The position numbers and the translations under genes are program-made. Below, piece after piece: positions 51,576 through 61,642 of a stretch of 64,000 nucleotides of DNA. The notes under the pieces are model-generated. The model was given only the letters and a program-made list of their open reading frames with translations, was not told where the DNA came from and searched no databases. The DNA comes from Desulfovibrio sp. UIB00 (GTDB lineage: Bacteria; Desulfobacterota; Desulfovibrionia; Desulfovibrionales; Desulfovibrionaceae). Within the stretch, counting starts at the first letter, position 1. Every line of letters begins with the position of its first letter. The stretch is from the NCBI RefSeq assembly GCF_022508225.1, contig NZ_JAETXJ010000004.1, positions 62,001 to 126,000 on the forward strand, in the 5' to 3' direction.

Positions 51576-54134
51576 GTGGATCTTCATGATTTTACTCAAA
51601 AGATAGCAGAAGTCACCAAAAGCCTGACGCCCGAAGAGCGCGAAACGCTGCGCAAGATATTTGCCACGTCTTCCGGCTCGGCTGTTACCCTCACGCCCAC
51701 TGCCCCCGCGCAGCATTCCGGCCCCAAGGCTGGCGTGTCTGACGGCGTCAACGTGCCTGACGGCCCCACCGAACGCCATCTCAAGCTCAAGACCAACTAT
51801 CTTTTGCAGATGCCGCGCATCACCATTCACCGTGCGCGCGCTATTACCAAGATTGACAGCGAAAACCCCGGCATGCCGCGTATTCTGCTGCGCGCCAAGG
51901 CTTTCCGCTACTGCTGCGAAACCGCGCCCCTGGTCATTCAGGATAACGAACTCATCGTGGGCGCACCCAACGGCGCGCCGCGCGCAGGCGCGTTCTCGCC
52001 CGATATTTCCTGGCGCTGGCTGCGCGACGAGCTGGACACCATAGGCTCCCGCCCGCAGGACCCCTTCTATCTTGCTGAAGAAGACAAGAAAGTTCTGCGC
52101 GAAGAAATCTTCCCCTACTGGGAAGGCAAGTCCGTGGACGAATACTGCGAGGCCCAGTACCGCGAAGCTGGCCTGTGGGAACTTTCGGGCGAATCCTACG
52201 TGTCCGACTGCTCCTACCACGCCCTCAACGGCGGCGGCGACTCCAACCCCGGCTATGACGTCATCCTGATGAAAAAGGGCATGCTGGACATTCAGCATGA
52301 AGCGCAGGAGCACCTGACGCACCTGGATTACGCCAATCCTGAAGATATCGACAAAATCTACTTCTACAAGTCGGTGATCGAAACCACCGAAGGCGTCATG
52401 TGCTATGCCAAGCGCATGTCGGAATACGCCGCCCAGCTTGCGGAAAAAGAACATGATCCCAAGCGCAAGGCCGAACTGCTCAAGATTTCCGAGGTCAACG
52501 CCCGCGTTCCCGCCCACGCTCCCACCACCTTCTGGGAGGCCATTCAGGCTGTGTGGACCGTGGAATCCCTGCTGGTGGTTGAAGAAAACCAGACCGGCAT
52601 GTCCATTGGCCGCGTTGACCAGTACATGTACCCCCTCTACAAGGCCGATATCGAAGCTGGCCGCATGACCCCCTGCGAAGCCTTTGACCTTGCGGGCTGC
52701 ATGCTCATCAAGATGTCTGAAATGATGTGGCTCACCAGCGAAGGCAGCTCCAAGTTCTTTGCCGGATACCAGCCCTTCGTGAACATGTGCGTGGGCGGCG
52801 TTACCCGCGAAGGACGCGACGCCACCAACGAGCTGACCTACCTGCTCATGGACGCCGTGCGCCACGTGCGTATTTACCAGCCCTCGCTGGCAACCCGCGT
52901 GCACAACTCCTCGCCGCAGGAATACCTCAAGAAGATCGTGGCCGTCATCCGCTCGGGCATGGGCTTCCCCGCCGTGCATTTTGACGACACCCACATCAAG
53001 ATGATGCTTGCCAAGGGCGTGAGCATTGAAGACGCCCGCGACTACTGCCTCATGGGCTGCGTGGAACCGCAGAAAGCGGGCCGCCTCTACCAGTGGACCT
53101 CCACTGCCTACACCCAGTGGCCCATCTGCATCGAACTGGTGCTCAACCACGGCGTGCCGCTGTGGTACGGCAAGCAGGTCTGCCCCGACTCCGGCGACCT
53201 GAGCCAGTTTGACACCTACGAAAAGTTCGAGGCTGCGGTGAAGGAGCAGATCCGCTACATCACCAAGTGGTCCAGCGTTGCCACGGTCATTTCCCAGCGC
53301 GTGCACCGCGACTTTGCGCCCAAGCCGCTCATGTCCATCATGTACGAAGGCTGCATGGAACACGGCTGCGACGTGGCCTCCGGCGGCGCCATGTACAACT
53401 TCGGCCCCGGCGTGGTCTGGAGCGGTCTTGCCACCTACGTGGACTCCATGGCCGCCATCAAGAAGCTTGTGTACGAAGACAAGAAGTACACGCTTGAATA
53501 CATGAACGAAGCCCTCAAGGCCGACTTCAAGGGCTACGACGCCGTGCTGGCAGACTGCCTCGCCGCGCCCAAGTACGGCAACGACGACGACTACGCCGAT
53601 GACATCGCCGCCGACCTTGTGTCGTTCACCGAGCAGGAGCACCGCAAGTACCGCACGCTCTACTCCATCCTGAGCCACGGCACCCTGTCCATCTCCAACA
53701 ACACGCCCTTCGGCCAGCTGCTTGGTGCATCCGCCAACGGCCGCAGCGCATGGCAGCCCCTTTCCGACGGCATCAGCCCCACTCAGGGCGCGGACGTCAA
53801 AGGTCCCACCGCCATCATCAAGAGCGTGTCCAAGATGTCCAACGACAACATGAACATCGGCATGGTGCACAACTTCAAGCTCATGTCCGGTCTGCTGGAT
53901 ACCCCCGAAGGCGAACAGGGCGTCATCACCCTCATCCGCACGGCCAGCATCCTGGGCAACGGCGAAATGCAGTTCAACTACCTGGACAACCAGACCCTGC
54001 TTGATGCGCAGAAGAACCCCAAGGACTTCCGCGATCTGGTTGTGCGCGTGGCTGGCTACAGCGCCTTCTTCATCGAGCTGTGCAAGGACGTTCAGGACGA
54101 AATCATCAGCAGAACCGTGCTGCGCCACTTCTAG
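51576..54134 (+). CDS. cutC: Choline trimethylamine-lyase, glycyl radical enzyme
   Basis: CutC cleaves choline to trimethylamine and acetaldehyde. The 852-aa protein has the active-site MGCVEPQ motif with Cys495 and Glu497 and the glycyl-radical motif RVAGYSAFF with Gly827; D. desulfuricans CutC has the same residues at 489, 491 and 821, consistent with the small N-terminal difference. The N-terminus ([16 protein letters not shown]) resembles an encapsulation peptide. The GTG start at 51576 follows GGAGGAA. It is made inactive and needs CutD for activation. Confidence 0.96.
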   Translation: MDLHDFTQKIAEVTKSLTPEERETLRKIFATSSGSAVTLTPTAPAQHSGPKAGVSDGVNVPDGPTERHLKLKTNYLLQMPRITIHRARAITKIDSENPGMPRILLRAKAFRYCCETAPLVIQDNELIVGAPNGAPRAGAFSPDISWRWLRDELDTIGSRPQDPFYLAEEDKKVLREEIFPYWEGKSVDEYCEAQYREAGLWELSGESYVSDCSYHALNGGGDSNPGYDVILMKKGMLDIQHEAQEHLTHLDYANPEDIDKIYFYKSVIETTEGVMCYAKRMSEYAAQLAEKEHDPKRKAELLKISEVNARVPAHAPTTFWEAIQAVWTVESLLVVEENQTGMSIGRVDQYMYPLYKADIEAGRMTPCEAFDLAGCMLIKMSEMMWLTSEGSSKFFAGYQPFVNMCVGGVTREGRDATNELTYLLMDAVRHVRIYQPSLATRVHNSSPQEYLKKIVAVIRSGMGFPAVHFDDTHIKMMLAKGVSIEDARDYCLMGCVEPQKAGRLYQWTSTAYTQWPICIELVLNHGVPLWYGKQVCPDSGDLSQFDTYEKFEAAVKEQIRYITKWSSVATVISQRVHRDFAPKPLMSIMYEGCMEHGCDVASGGAMYNFGPGVVWSGLATYVDSMAAIKKLVYEDKKYTLEYMNEALKADFKGYDAVLADCLAAPKYGNDDDYADDIAADLVSFTEQEHRKYRTLYSILSHGTLSISNNTPFGQLLGASANGRSAWQPLSDGISPTQGADVKGPTAIIKSVSKMSNDNMNIGMVHNFKLMSGLLDTPEGEQGVITLIRTASILGNGEMQFNYLDNQTLLDAQKNPKDFRDLVVRVAGYSAFFIELCKDVQDEIISRTVLRHF

Positions 54135-54191
54135 GCCGCCCGGTACTTGCGGCAACACAAGCGTAACGGCATACGGCAGGGGAAAAGCACC

Positions 54192-55124
54192 GTGATCGAA
54201 AGAAAAGCCATTGTTTTCAACATACAGAAATACAATATGTATGACGGTCCGGGCATACGCACCATCGTTTTCTTCAAGGGCTGCGCCCTTCGCTGCAAAT
54301 GGTGCTCAAATCCTGAAAGCCAACGTCGGCGCTGTGATGTGCTGTACAAAAAAGACCTTTGTATCTCCTGCGGCGCGTGCGTGCCCGTCTGCCCCTCAGG
54401 CATTCACGCGCTCGCAGGAGAGCAAGGCCAGCATACCGTCAACAGGGAGCTTGACTGCATCGCCTGCGGGCGCTGCGTCAAGGCCTGCCCCCAGGGGGCA
54501 TTGGCCATCGCGGGCGAATGCAAGGGCATTTCTGAACTGCTGGAAGTGGTGGAACAGGACTGGCCCTTTTACCAGAGCTCCGGCGGGGGAGTTACCGTTG
54601 GCGGCGGCGAGCCCATGCTCCAGCCGGAAGCCGTGGCAAACCTGCTCCTGGCCTGTAAGCACAAAGGCATCAACACCGCCATGGAAACGTGCGGCTATGC
54701 CCGCCCCGAAGTGGTGCGCCAGCTTGCCGAAGTGGTTGATCTCTTCCTCTTCGACATCAAGCACATGAATCCGGAAAAGCACTATGCCCTCACAGGCGTG
54801 CGCAACGAGACCATACTGGCGAACCTGAGCTGGCTGCTTGAAAACGGCTTCAACGTGCGTATCCGCATGCCCCTGCTGAAGGGATACAACGACGATGCGG
54901 AAGAACTGCACGCAGTAGGAAAATTTCTGTATAATTACAAAGGTATGAAAAATTTAAAGGGTGTTGATCTGCTCCCCTACCACAAGATGGGCGTCGGCAA
55001 GTACGCCCAGCTCGACATGGAATACCCCATCAAGGACAACCCTGTGCTTGATGACCGGGATATGGCGACCATGGAGAGCATTTTGCGTGGCTATGACCTC
55101 GATGTGAAGACCATCAGGCATTAA
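54192..55124 (+). CDS. cutD: CutC-activating radical SAM enzyme
   Basis: CutD installs the glycyl radical on CutC using S-adenosylmethionine and a [4Fe-4S] cluster. The radical SAM motif CALRCKWC is near residue 31-38, and two ferredoxin-like clusters follow (CISCGACVPVC and CIACGRCVKAC). The GGGEPMLQ segment is also typical. I chose the GTG at 54192 because it follows AGGGGAAAAG and begins like CutD (IERKAIVFNIQKYNMYDGPG); an upstream ATG exists at 54147. It follows cutC by 57 nt. Confidence 0.95.
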   Translation: MIERKAIVFNIQKYNMYDGPGIRTIVFFKGCALRCKWCSNPESQRRRCDVLYKKDLCISCGACVPVCPSGIHALAGEQGQHTVNRELDCIACGRCVKACPQGALAIAGECKGISELLEVVEQDWPFYQSSGGGVTVGGGEPMLQPEAVANLLLACKHKGINTAMETCGYARPEVVRQLAEVVDLFLFDIKHMNPEKHYALTGVRNETILANLSWLLENGFNVRIRMPLLKGYNDDAEELHAVGKFLYNYKGMKNLKGVDLLPYHKMGVGKYAQLDMEYPIKDNPVLDDRDMATMESILRGYDLDVKTIRH

Positions 55125-55181
55125 CGCAGACAATTACGGACAAACCCGCGCCGCGTACTTGCGCAGTGAAGGAGAAACAGC

Positions 55182-55721
55182 ATGCTGGCATTAGGACTTG
55201 TGGAAACGAGGGGCTTGATAGGAGCCATTGAGGCTGCCGACGCCATGCTCAAGGCGGCAGACGTGCGCCTGCTCGAAAAGTCCCTTGCTTCCGGCGGGCT
55301 TGTGACCATCACCATTGCGGGCGAGGTGGCTGCCGTACAGTCCTCCGTGGACGCAGCAGTGGCCTCCATTGCGCGCATTGAAGGCGCGGAGTGCGTTTCG
55401 CGGCATGTCATCCCCCGCCCCGATGCGGAGCTTGCACATATTTTGCTGTTGCAACCGCGCAGCATTGAGATTGAGGCGGCGGCCCCGGCAGAGGCCGCAC
55501 AGGAAGGCCAGACAAGCATGACTGACCCCGCCGACAAGGCGAAGCCCGCCACGCAGGCCGCGCCCCCGAGCAAGGAAAAGCTCGCGGGCATGAGCATAAA
55601 CAAACTTCGGCAGTTGGCCAGAGACCTTCAGGTTCCGCTCACGCGCGGGCAGATTGTCTCCTCCGACAAGAAAACGCTGATAGACGCCATTTGCCGGGCG
55701 GCTCTGAAGGAAAAGGAGTAA
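55182..55721 (+). CDS. BMC shell protein with C-terminal SAP/Rho_N-like domain
   Basis: This 179-aa protein has one BMC domain (about 1-88, [27 protein letters not shown]), a Pro/Ala-rich linker (about 100-130) and a small C-terminal helical domain (about 133-175). In the last, MSINKLRQLARDLQVPLT and KKTLIDAI resemble a SAP or Rho N-terminal motif, which bind nucleic acids in other proteins. A nucleic-acid link to the shell is only a hypothesis; a protein-binding role is equally possible. Confidence 0.82.
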   Translation: MLALGLVETRGLIGAIEAADAMLKAADVRLLEKSLASGGLVTITIAGEVAAVQSSVDAAVASIARIEGAECVSRHVIPRPDAELAHILLLQPRSIEIEAAAPAEAAQEGQTSMTDPADKAKPATQAAPPSKEKLAGMSINKLRQLARDLQVPLTRGQIVSSDKKTLIDAICRAALKEKE

Positions 55722-55724
55722 GAA

Positions 55725-57236
55725 ATGGTCGATAAGGATTTGCTCTCCATTCAGGAGGTGCGCGCACTGGTTCGCGCTGCGCGCAAGGCGCAGCCGGAAT
55801 TCGCACAGATGAGCCAGGAGCGTGTGGACGCCGTGATCAAGGCCGTTTCCGAAGCCACCGCTGCCCAGGCTGAAACGCTGGGCGCAATGGCTGCGGAAGA
55901 AACCGGCTTTGGCAAACCGCAGGACAAAAAGACCAAGAACCTGCTTGCCAGCGAAAAGGTCTATGCCTGCATTCGCGACATGAAGACCGTGGGTATTCTT
56001 TCCACCAACAACGAGACCAAGGTTGTGGAAGTGGCCGTGCCCGTGGGTGTGATTGCGGGTATTGTGCCCTCCACCAACCCCACGTCCACCACCATCTACA
56101 AGTCGCTCATCTCGCTCAAGTCGGGCAATGCCATTGTGTTTACGCCGCACCCCAGCGCCCGCAAGTGCATTGCCAAGACGGTGGAAATCATTCAGGGCGC
56201 GCTGCGCAGCTGCAACGTGTCGCCCGATCTGGTGAGCTGCATCACCATTCCCACCATTGAAGGCACCAACGAACTGATGAAGATCTGCGATCTCATCCTT
56301 GCCACGGGCGGCCCCGGCATGGTCAAGGCCGCGTACAGCTCCGGCACGCCCGCACTGGGAGTGGGCGCTGGCAACACGCCCGCCTTCATTGAACGCACCG
56401 CTGATATCGAAAGCGCCGTAACCAAGATCATGAGCAGCAAAACTTTCGACAACGGCACCATCTGCGCCTCCGAGCAGTCCATCGTCACCGAATCCTGCAT
56501 CGCCGCCAAGGTGCGCGCCACGCTGGAAGCCCAGGGAGCCTACTTCCTCCAGGGCGAAAAGCTGGAAAAGGTCAAGAACGTCATGGAACGCGGCAATGGC
56601 AGCATGAACCCCGCCATTGTGGGCCGCGACGCCCAGACCATCGCACGCATCGCCGGCATCGACGTACCCCAGGGTACGCGCCTGCTCGTTTCGGACGAAA
56701 AGGGCGTTGGCCACAAGTATCCTTTCTCCAAGGAAAAGCTCACGGCCCTGCTCGGCTTTTACGTGGTGGAAGACTGGCATGAAGCCTGCGAACTGTGCAC
56801 CGCCCTGCTGCACAACTGCGGCGCGGGCCACACCCTTGCCATCCACTCCAACAACGAAGAAATCATCCGCGAATTCGGCCTCAAAAAGCCTGTTTCGCGC
56901 ATCATGGTCAACACGCCCGCCACGCAGGGCGCGGTGGGCCTCAGCACCGGGCTGTTCCCCTCGTTCACCCTGGGCTGCGGGGCCGTTGGCGGCAGCGCCA
57001 CTTCCGACAACGTCACGCCCATGAACCTGATCAACATCCGCCGTGTGGCCTATGACCTCAACTCCCAGTGCTGCTGCTCCGGCAACGGGCACGGCGCGGA
57101 CAGCCATGCTGCCCCTGCCGCCTCCTGCTGCTCCGGCAGCGGGCATGGCACGTCTGCTCCGGCAGCGGGCGCTGGCAACATTGATATCAACGCCGTCACC
57201 GAACTGATTGTGGCCGAGCTGAAGAAGGTTCTTTAG
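55725..57236 (+). CDS. CoA-acylating acetaldehyde dehydrogenase
   Basis: This 503-aa enzyme oxidises acetaldehyde from choline cleavage to acetyl-CoA, with NAD+. The catalytic Cys247 is in [11 protein letters not shown], and the typical [21 protein letters not shown] is present. After the enzyme core (about 1-440) comes an unusual Cys/Gly/His-rich linker (residues about 446-480, with CCCSGNGHG and CCSGSGHG) and then an amphipathic helix ([16 protein letters not shown]) that is likely an encapsulation peptide. It starts 3 nt after the previous gene. Confidence 0.93.
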   Translation: MVDKDLLSIQEVRALVRAARKAQPEFAQMSQERVDAVIKAVSEATAAQAETLGAMAAEETGFGKPQDKKTKNLLASEKVYACIRDMKTVGILSTNNETKVVEVAVPVGVIAGIVPSTNPTSTTIYKSLISLKSGNAIVFTPHPSARKCIAKTVEIIQGALRSCNVSPDLVSCITIPTIEGTNELMKICDLILATGGPGMVKAAYSSGTPALGVGAGNTPAFIERTADIESAVTKIMSSKTFDNGTICASEQSIVTESCIAAKVRATLEAQGAYFLQGEKLEKVKNVMERGNGSMNPAIVGRDAQTIARIAGIDVPQGTRLLVSDEKGVGHKYPFSKEKLTALLGFYVVEDWHEACELCTALLHNCGAGHTLAIHSNNEEIIREFGLKKPVSRIMVNTPATQGAVGLSTGLFPSFTLGCGAVGGSATSDNVTPMNLINIRRVAYDLNSQCCCSGNGHGADSHAAPAASCCSGSGHGTSAPAAGAGNIDINAVTELIVAELKKVL

Positions 57237-57363
57237 CAGCTACACCGGGCTGGCCAGTGCCCGCCCAATGTAACCGTAACAGCCCGTTATTGCGGAATGC
57301 CCCCAACGGCATGACCCGCTCAGGGGCACAACAACATACGCAAATAACGCAAGGAGAATAGCT

Positions 57364-57651
57364 ATGACCGCTTCCGCCAACGCTCTGGGCATGATCGAAA
57401 CCCGTGGTCTTGTGGGCGCCATTGAAGCCGCCGATGCCATGGTGAAAGCCGCCAACGTAACCCTTATTGGCCGCAGCCAGGTGGGTTCCGGCCTTGTCAC
57501 CGTGATGGTGCGCGGCGATGTGGGCGCTGTTAAGGCCGCCACTGACGCCGGCGCCGCCGCTGCCAAAAAGGTGGGCGAACTCGTGAGCGTGCACGTGATC
57601 CCCCGCCCCCACAGCGAAGTGGAAATGATTCTGCCCAAACGCGAAGCCTAG
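57364..57651 (+). CDS. BMC-H hexameric shell protein
   Basis: This is a 95-aa single BMC-domain protein that tiles the shell facets. It has [29 protein letters not shown] and the pore-region [18 protein letters not shown] typical of EutM or PduA. It is nearly identical to the shell protein at 61280, so the two are recent paralogues. It follows an AAGGAGA ribosome site. A long hairpin follows the gene. Confidence 0.95.
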   Translation: MTASANALGMIETRGLVGAIEAADAMVKAANVTLIGRSQVGSGLVTVMVRGDVGAVKAATDAGAAAAKKVGELVSVHVIPRPHSEVEMILPKREA

Positions 57652-57668
57652 TCTTTGCCGTATCTGGC

Positions 57669-57719
57669 CCCCCGGCGCACACTGACGGGCAGCGCGCTGC
57701 ACGCGAGCAGCGCCGGGGG
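57669..57719 (+). other. Intercistronic hairpin after shell gene
   Basis: CCCCCGGCGC (57669-57678) pairs perfectly with GCGCCGGGGG (57710-57719). It lies in the 212-bp gap before the PduL gene and may partly terminate or stabilise the transcript, giving more shell protein. Confidence 0.5.
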
Positions 57720-57863
57720 AGCCACAGGCAGAACGCCTCTACGGAAACGGCGTGGCGTTGCCCATGAAAAGACGCCCGCCAAAGGAATTTGAGCCTGCGG
57801 CCAGATTCCCGCGTATTTACAAGGCGGTTGCCCAATGCGCAGCCGTTGCATGCTGGAGCCAAG

Positions 57864-58535
57864 ATGAACGAACAAGCGATCAAGGACATTGTGACAGATG
57901 TTGTGCGCAAGGTGCTGACAGAGCAGTGCGCCAGCAGCGGCAGGGAAGAAACCATGAACGCCGGACCCATCCCGGTGGAGATTTCCGCCCGTCACGTCCA
58001 TCTGAGCGTCGAAGATGCGCTGTCGCTGTACGGTGAGGCCCTGCGACCCGAAAGGCCGCTCTCGCAGCCGGGACAATTTTTGTGCGTTGAACGTGTGCGG
58101 CTGATCGGCCCCAAGGGCGTCATGGACAAAGTGGCCGTTCTCGGCCCCGCCCGCAGCGTTTCGCAGATCGAGCTTTCCAAGACCGATGCCCGCATTCTGG
58201 GCATCAATCCTCCGGTGCGCCAGAGCGGCGACACCAAGGACACCCCTGGCATTGTGCTTGCATCCACCACGGGCATTGTGGGCCTGGAATCGGGCGTGAT
58301 TGTTGCCGCCCGCCACATCCACATGCACACCGATGATGCCGAACGTTTCGGCCTCAAGGACAAGGACAAGGTCGCCGTGCGTCTTGATACGGAACGGCCC
58401 ATGATTCTTGAAGACGTGCTGGTGCGCGTGAGCGACTCCTTTAAACTTGCCATGCACATAGATGCGGACGAAGGCAACAGCGCAGGCTGGAAGCCCGGCG
58501 TCACCGGCGTCATCGTGCGGCGCTCAAGGGGCTGA
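57864..58535 (+). CDS. PduL-type phosphotransacylase
   Basis: This 223-aa enzyme converts acetyl-CoA and phosphate into acetyl-phosphate, recycling CoA in the compartment. The N-terminal NEQAIKDIVTDVVRKVLTE is an encapsulation peptide. The PduL signatures VEISARHVHLS and VAARHIHMHTDDAERFG supply zinc-binding histidines, and GNSAGWKPG is near the end. I chose the ATG at 57864 because it starts the encapsulation helix; the upstream frame is not conserved-looking. The next gene starts 1 nt after its stop. Confidence 0.93.
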   Translation: MNEQAIKDIVTDVVRKVLTEQCASSGREETMNAGPIPVEISARHVHLSVEDALSLYGEALRPERPLSQPGQFLCVERVRLIGPKGVMDKVAVLGPARSVSQIELSKTDARILGINPPVRQSGDTKDTPGIVLASTTGIVGLESGVIVAARHIHMHTDDAERFGLKDKDKVAVRLDTERPMILEDVLVRVSDSFKLAMHIDADEGNSAGWKPGVTGVIVRRSRG

Positions 58536-58536
58536 T

Positions 58537-59358
58537 ATGGACTTTGCCGCAGCGGACAAACTGATCGCCACGCTTGACCAGTGCCGGAAAAATCCCCGCA
58601 AGGTCAGCCCCACGGAACCCCTTTATGTGGGCGTAGACCTTGGCACCGCGTACATTGTGGTGGTTGTGGTCAACGCCAAACGCGAGCCTGTGGCCTGTGC
58701 CATGCGCTTTGCCCAGGTGGTGCGTGACGGTCTGGTGGTGGACTACGCGGGCGGCGCGCGCATTGTGCGCGAGCTGACCGAAGAGCTGGAGGAACGCCTT
58801 GGCCGCAAGCTTGAAAATGCCGCCATCGCCGTTCCGCCCGGCACCAGCGAGCGCGACTGCGCAACCCATCGCCATGTGGCGGAGGCCGCTGGCTACCGCG
58901 TTACCGCCCTGCTTGACGAACCCACTGCGGCCAACAGCGTTTTGCAGGTGCGCGACGGCGCCATCGTGGATATCGGCGGCGGCACCACCGGCATTGCCCT
59001 GTTGCAGGACGGCAAGGTTGTGTACGTGGCTGACGAACCCACGGGCGGAACGCACGTTTCCCTCGTGCTGGCGGGTAATTACGACATTCCTTTTGACGAA
59101 GCTGAAGACCTGAAAAAGGACGCGAGCCGCCACAAGGAACTTTTGCCCGTGGTGCGGCCCGTGATTGAAAAGATGGCGGCCATCGTCAAGAAGCACATTC
59201 AGGGGCGCAAGGTTTCGGCCCTGTACCTTGTGGGCGGCACCTGCTGCCTCGCTGATATGGAATCCATCATCCAGAAAGACACCGGCGTGCCCACATTCAA
59301 GCCCGCCAATCCTTTTCTGGTGACGCCGCTTGGCATAGCCCTCAACTGCACAGACTAG
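58537..59358 (+). CDS. eutJ: EutJ-like Hsp70-fold protein
   Basis: This 273-aa protein has an actin/Hsp70-type ATPase fold and matches EutJ of ethanolamine compartments. The phosphate-1 motif is YVGVDLGTAYIVVVVV, the second phosphate motif is DIGGGTTGIALL, and DEPTAAN and YLVGGTCCLADM are also seen. It lacks the Hsp70 substrate domain. It may act in assembly or enzyme reactivation; the exact role of EutJ is not established. The start at 58537 is 1 nt after the previous stop. Confidence 0.9.
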   Translation: MDFAAADKLIATLDQCRKNPRKVSPTEPLYVGVDLGTAYIVVVVVNAKREPVACAMRFAQVVRDGLVVDYAGGARIVRELTEELEERLGRKLENAAIAVPPGTSERDCATHRHVAEAAGYRVTALLDEPTAANSVLQVRDGAIVDIGGGTTGIALLQDGKVVYVADEPTGGTHVSLVLAGNYDIPFDEAEDLKKDASRHKELLPVVRPVIEKMAAIVKKHIQGRKVSALYLVGGTCCLADMESIIQKDTGVPTFKPANPFLVTPLGIALNCTD

Positions 59359-59416
59359 AGCATTTTGCTTTTACGAATATAATTCAAAGCCTTAAATGAT
59401 TATAGGAGCGCGGCTT

Positions 59417-60010
59417 ATGCCCGTGGAACTGAACACACTTATTACCGCCGTGGTGCGGGCCGTGCTGGATCAGCTTGATACCAGGCCCGCGTCTGTGGCT
59501 CTGGTGCTGGCCCCCAGGGACGAAACCCTCGCCCGCCAGGTGGAAAAGCGCCTCGGCAGCGCCATGCAGGTGTGCTTTCAGGGGCAGAGCGCCGGGCAGG
59601 AACCGACCCTCTACATCCTGCCTGAGCTTTCCTGCCCGGATATGGCGGATCTGGCGCTTGGGCGCGGCTCAAGCCTTGCCCAGCGCGAAGTGCTTGACCT
59701 GCTCTTGCAGGGCAAACAGGTGCGCACCCTTGGCTTTGCTTACCGCGCACACGCCGCCACTGCCCCGGACGCGCTTTTGCGCCTGTATGAAGAATATGAA
59801 GCGCGGCTTGCGGCCTTTGGCCTGACGGAACTCGTCGAGGCCGCGCCGGAGGCGTCGCGCACGCGCGATTGTCTTATAACCGCAAACCATGTGGCCGAGG
59901 CCGCCGCAACGGGCGCGCGCACCCTGCGTGCTCCCCAAGGGGCCGTTGTAACACCGCTGGCGCAGGATGCGGCGGCGGAACGCAACATGACCATTTTGAA
60001 AGATCTGTAG
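59417..60010 (+). CDS. PduM-like microcompartment protein
   Basis: This 197-aa protein begins with LNTLITAVVRAVLDQL, which looks like an encapsulation peptide. Its last 60 residues (CLITANHVAEAAA and VVTPLAQDAAAERNMTIL) resemble the tail of PduM, a structural protein of the propanediol compartment. The overall similarity is weak, so the assignment is tentative. The start at 59417 follows AGGAG; an upstream ATG at 59396 lacks a ribosome site. It precedes the vertex protein gene by 7 nt. Confidence 0.6.
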   Translation: MPVELNTLITAVVRAVLDQLDTRPASVALVLAPRDETLARQVEKRLGSAMQVCFQGQSAGQEPTLYILPELSCPDMADLALGRGSSLAQREVLDLLLQGKQVRTLGFAYRAHAATAPDALLRLYEEYEARLAAFGLTELVEAAPEASRTRDCLITANHVAEAAATGARTLRAPQGAVVTPLAQDAAAERNMTILKDL

Positions 60011-60017
60011 GTGTCGC

Positions 60018-60305
60018 ATGCTGATAGGCATTGTCGTCGGTAACGTATGGGCCACGCGAAAGGAAGATTCCCTCAACGGGCTCAAGCTCATGGTGGTACA
60101 GCGCCTTGACCTCGCCCACAACAGGCTGGCCGAAAGTTTTGTGGCGGTGGACTGCGTGGGAGCCGGTATTGGCGAACGCGTGCTTATCACCACCGGCAGC
60201 CCGGCCCGCAAGGCTCTGTACAATCAGGAATCCCCTGTTGATGCAGCCATTGTGGGCATTCTGGATCAGGAAGAAATGATGGGCAAAAGCCCGGAGAGCG
60301 AATAG
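60018..60305 (+). CDS. eutN: EutN/CcmL-type pentameric vertex protein
   Basis: This is a 95-aa BMC-P protein that caps the vertices of the shell. Typical motifs are IGIVVGNVWATRKEDSLNGLKLMVV, AVDCVGAGIGERVLITTGSPAR and PVDAAIVGILD. It starts 7 nt after the PduM-like gene and ends 3 nt before a tandem shell protein. Confidence 0.95.
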   Translation: MLIGIVVGNVWATRKEDSLNGLKLMVVQRLDLAHNRLAESFVAVDCVGAGIGERVLITTGSPARKALYNQESPVDAAIVGILDQEEMMGKSPESE

Positions 60306-60308
60306 CTC

Positions 60309-60881
60309 ATGGATACGCTGGGCATTGTGGACAGCCGCAGCATAGCCGCTGGGGCGGAGCTGGCCGACATCATGCTCAAGGCCGCTCCGGTCACGCTGGT
60401 GCGCGCTTCCGTTGTGTGCGCAGGGCGCTTTCTCATCCTTGTGGGGGGAGACAGAGAGGCGGTAGACGCCTCGGTGCAAGCCGCCAGAGCAACGGAAGCG
60501 CGCCTTGCGGGCAGCTATGTTGTTTCCAATGTGTCCAGCCAGGTACTCAATGTTCTGCGACGCATGCCCGCTGAAATCGGCGGCGCGGCCCTGGGCGTTG
60601 TTGAATGCCGCAACGCGGCAGACAGCGTCATAGCGGCAGACAAGGCCGTCAAACAGGCGGCGGTATCTTTGATGCGCATGGTTCTTGGCCAGGGCATTGG
60701 CGGCAAATCGTACTTTGTGCTGACAGGCGATGTGGCCGCCGTGCGTGAAGCCGCAGCCGCAGCCGCTGACGTGCTGGGCAACAATCTGATGCGTATGGTG
60801 GTCATTCCCCAGCCCGACCCGGAAGTGGTCAGCGCGCTGGCGGGCACGGCGCGGCGTAACGCCAATGACGCCCAACAATAA
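60309..60881 (+). CDS. BMC-T shell protein with Cys at the pore, PduT-like
   Basis: This 190-aa tandem shell protein has two BMC domains (about 1-90 and 95-180). The loop after the third strand reads SVVCAGRF, putting a Cys where PduT has the Cys that holds a [4Fe-4S] cluster in the trimer pore. The second half has YFVLTGDVAAVREAAAAAAD. It may carry electrons across the shell, like PduT, but the surrounding CPG motif is changed to CAG. Confidence 0.82.
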   Translation: MDTLGIVDSRSIAAGAELADIMLKAAPVTLVRASVVCAGRFLILVGGDREAVDASVQAARATEARLAGSYVVSNVSSQVLNVLRRMPAEIGGAALGVVECRNAADSVIAADKAVKQAAVSLMRMVLGQGIGGKSYFVLTGDVAAVREAAAAAADVLGNNLMRMVVIPQPDPEVVSALAGTARRNANDAQQ

Positions 60882-60910
60882 CCCGCGCCTGCGGAACGAA
60901 CGAGGCACAT

Positions 60911-61240
60911 ATGGGAAAAACGCTGATAACCATTGATAATCTTGATCAGTTCATCCACGGCAACAAGCTTGTGATGGACTCCGCTAAGATTCTGACCCCC
61001 GGCGCGCGCGATGAACTTTGCAAACGCGGCGTCCAGATAAGCTACGACGAGGCCACCGCGCACTGCGCACACGGCGAATGCTCGCAGCACGCGCATGACG
61101 GGCACGACGAACACTGCGATGACCTGCTCATCGGCGTGGCCGCCATCATCAAACAGCACTATGGCATCACCGATCCCGATGAACTTCGGAAAGTGACGCT
61201 GGAAACCGTGGCAGTGATCGGCAAGAGCCTTCACGCTTAA
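60911..61240 (+). CDS. Small His/Cys-rich protein of the cut cluster
   Basis: This 109-aa protein has no recognised enzymatic domain. ILTPGARDELCKRGVQISY resembles the N-terminal part of EutT-like cobalamin adenosyltransferases. A His/Cys-rich stretch (HCAHGECSQHAHDGHDEHC, residues about 57-75) could bind metal. The C-terminal half is helical. It starts 29 nt after the BMC-T gene. It may be a small metal-handling or adaptor protein; the function is unknown. Confidence 0.7.
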   Translation: MGKTLITIDNLDQFIHGNKLVMDSAKILTPGARDELCKRGVQISYDEATAHCAHGECSQHAHDGHDEHCDDLLIGVAAIIKQHYGITDPDELRKVTLETVAVIGKSLHA

Positions 61241-61279
61241 GCCTCTGCCGCGCATACGCAAACATAAAAGGAGATTACA

Positions 61280-61564
61280 ATGGCTATAATGACTGACGCT
61301 CTCGGCATGGTTGAAACCCGTGGTCTTGTTGGCGCTGTGGAAGCTGCCGATGCCATGGTCAAGGCTGCCAACGTGACCCTCATCGGTCGCGAACAGGTGG
61401 GTTCCGGTCTGGTGACCGTGATGGTGCGCGGCGATGTGGGCGCGGTTAAGGCCGCCACCGATGCGGGCGCTGCCGCTGCCTCGCGCGTGGGCGAACTTGT
61501 GAGCGTGCACGTGATCCCCCGCCCCCATGAAGAAGTGGAAATGATTCTGCCCAAGTGCAAGTAA
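61280..61564 (+). CDS. BMC-H hexameric shell protein
   Basis: This 94-aa shell protein is nearly identical to that at 57364 ([29 protein letters not shown]), differing at a few surface positions and at the C-terminus (PKCK against PKREA). It would form hexamers in the shell facets. A 200-bp spacer with three hairpins follows. Confidence 0.95.
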   Translation: MAIMTDALGMVETRGLVGAVEAADAMVKAANVTLIGREQVGSGLVTVMVRGDVGAVKAATDAGAAAASRVGELVSVHVIPRPHEEVEMILPKCK

Positions 61565-61642
61565 AGCCTGAAGCCGGGCGATGTGATTGCAGCGGGTGCG
61601 GTTAGGGCAGTTTACGAAGGAAATGGGGTAACTGCTCTGCAG

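Noticed and set aside
51498..54158. Minus-strand open frame of 886 aa over cutC
   Set aside because: It mirrors the cutC reading frame and has no recognisable domain. CutC motifs are unmistakable on the plus strand.
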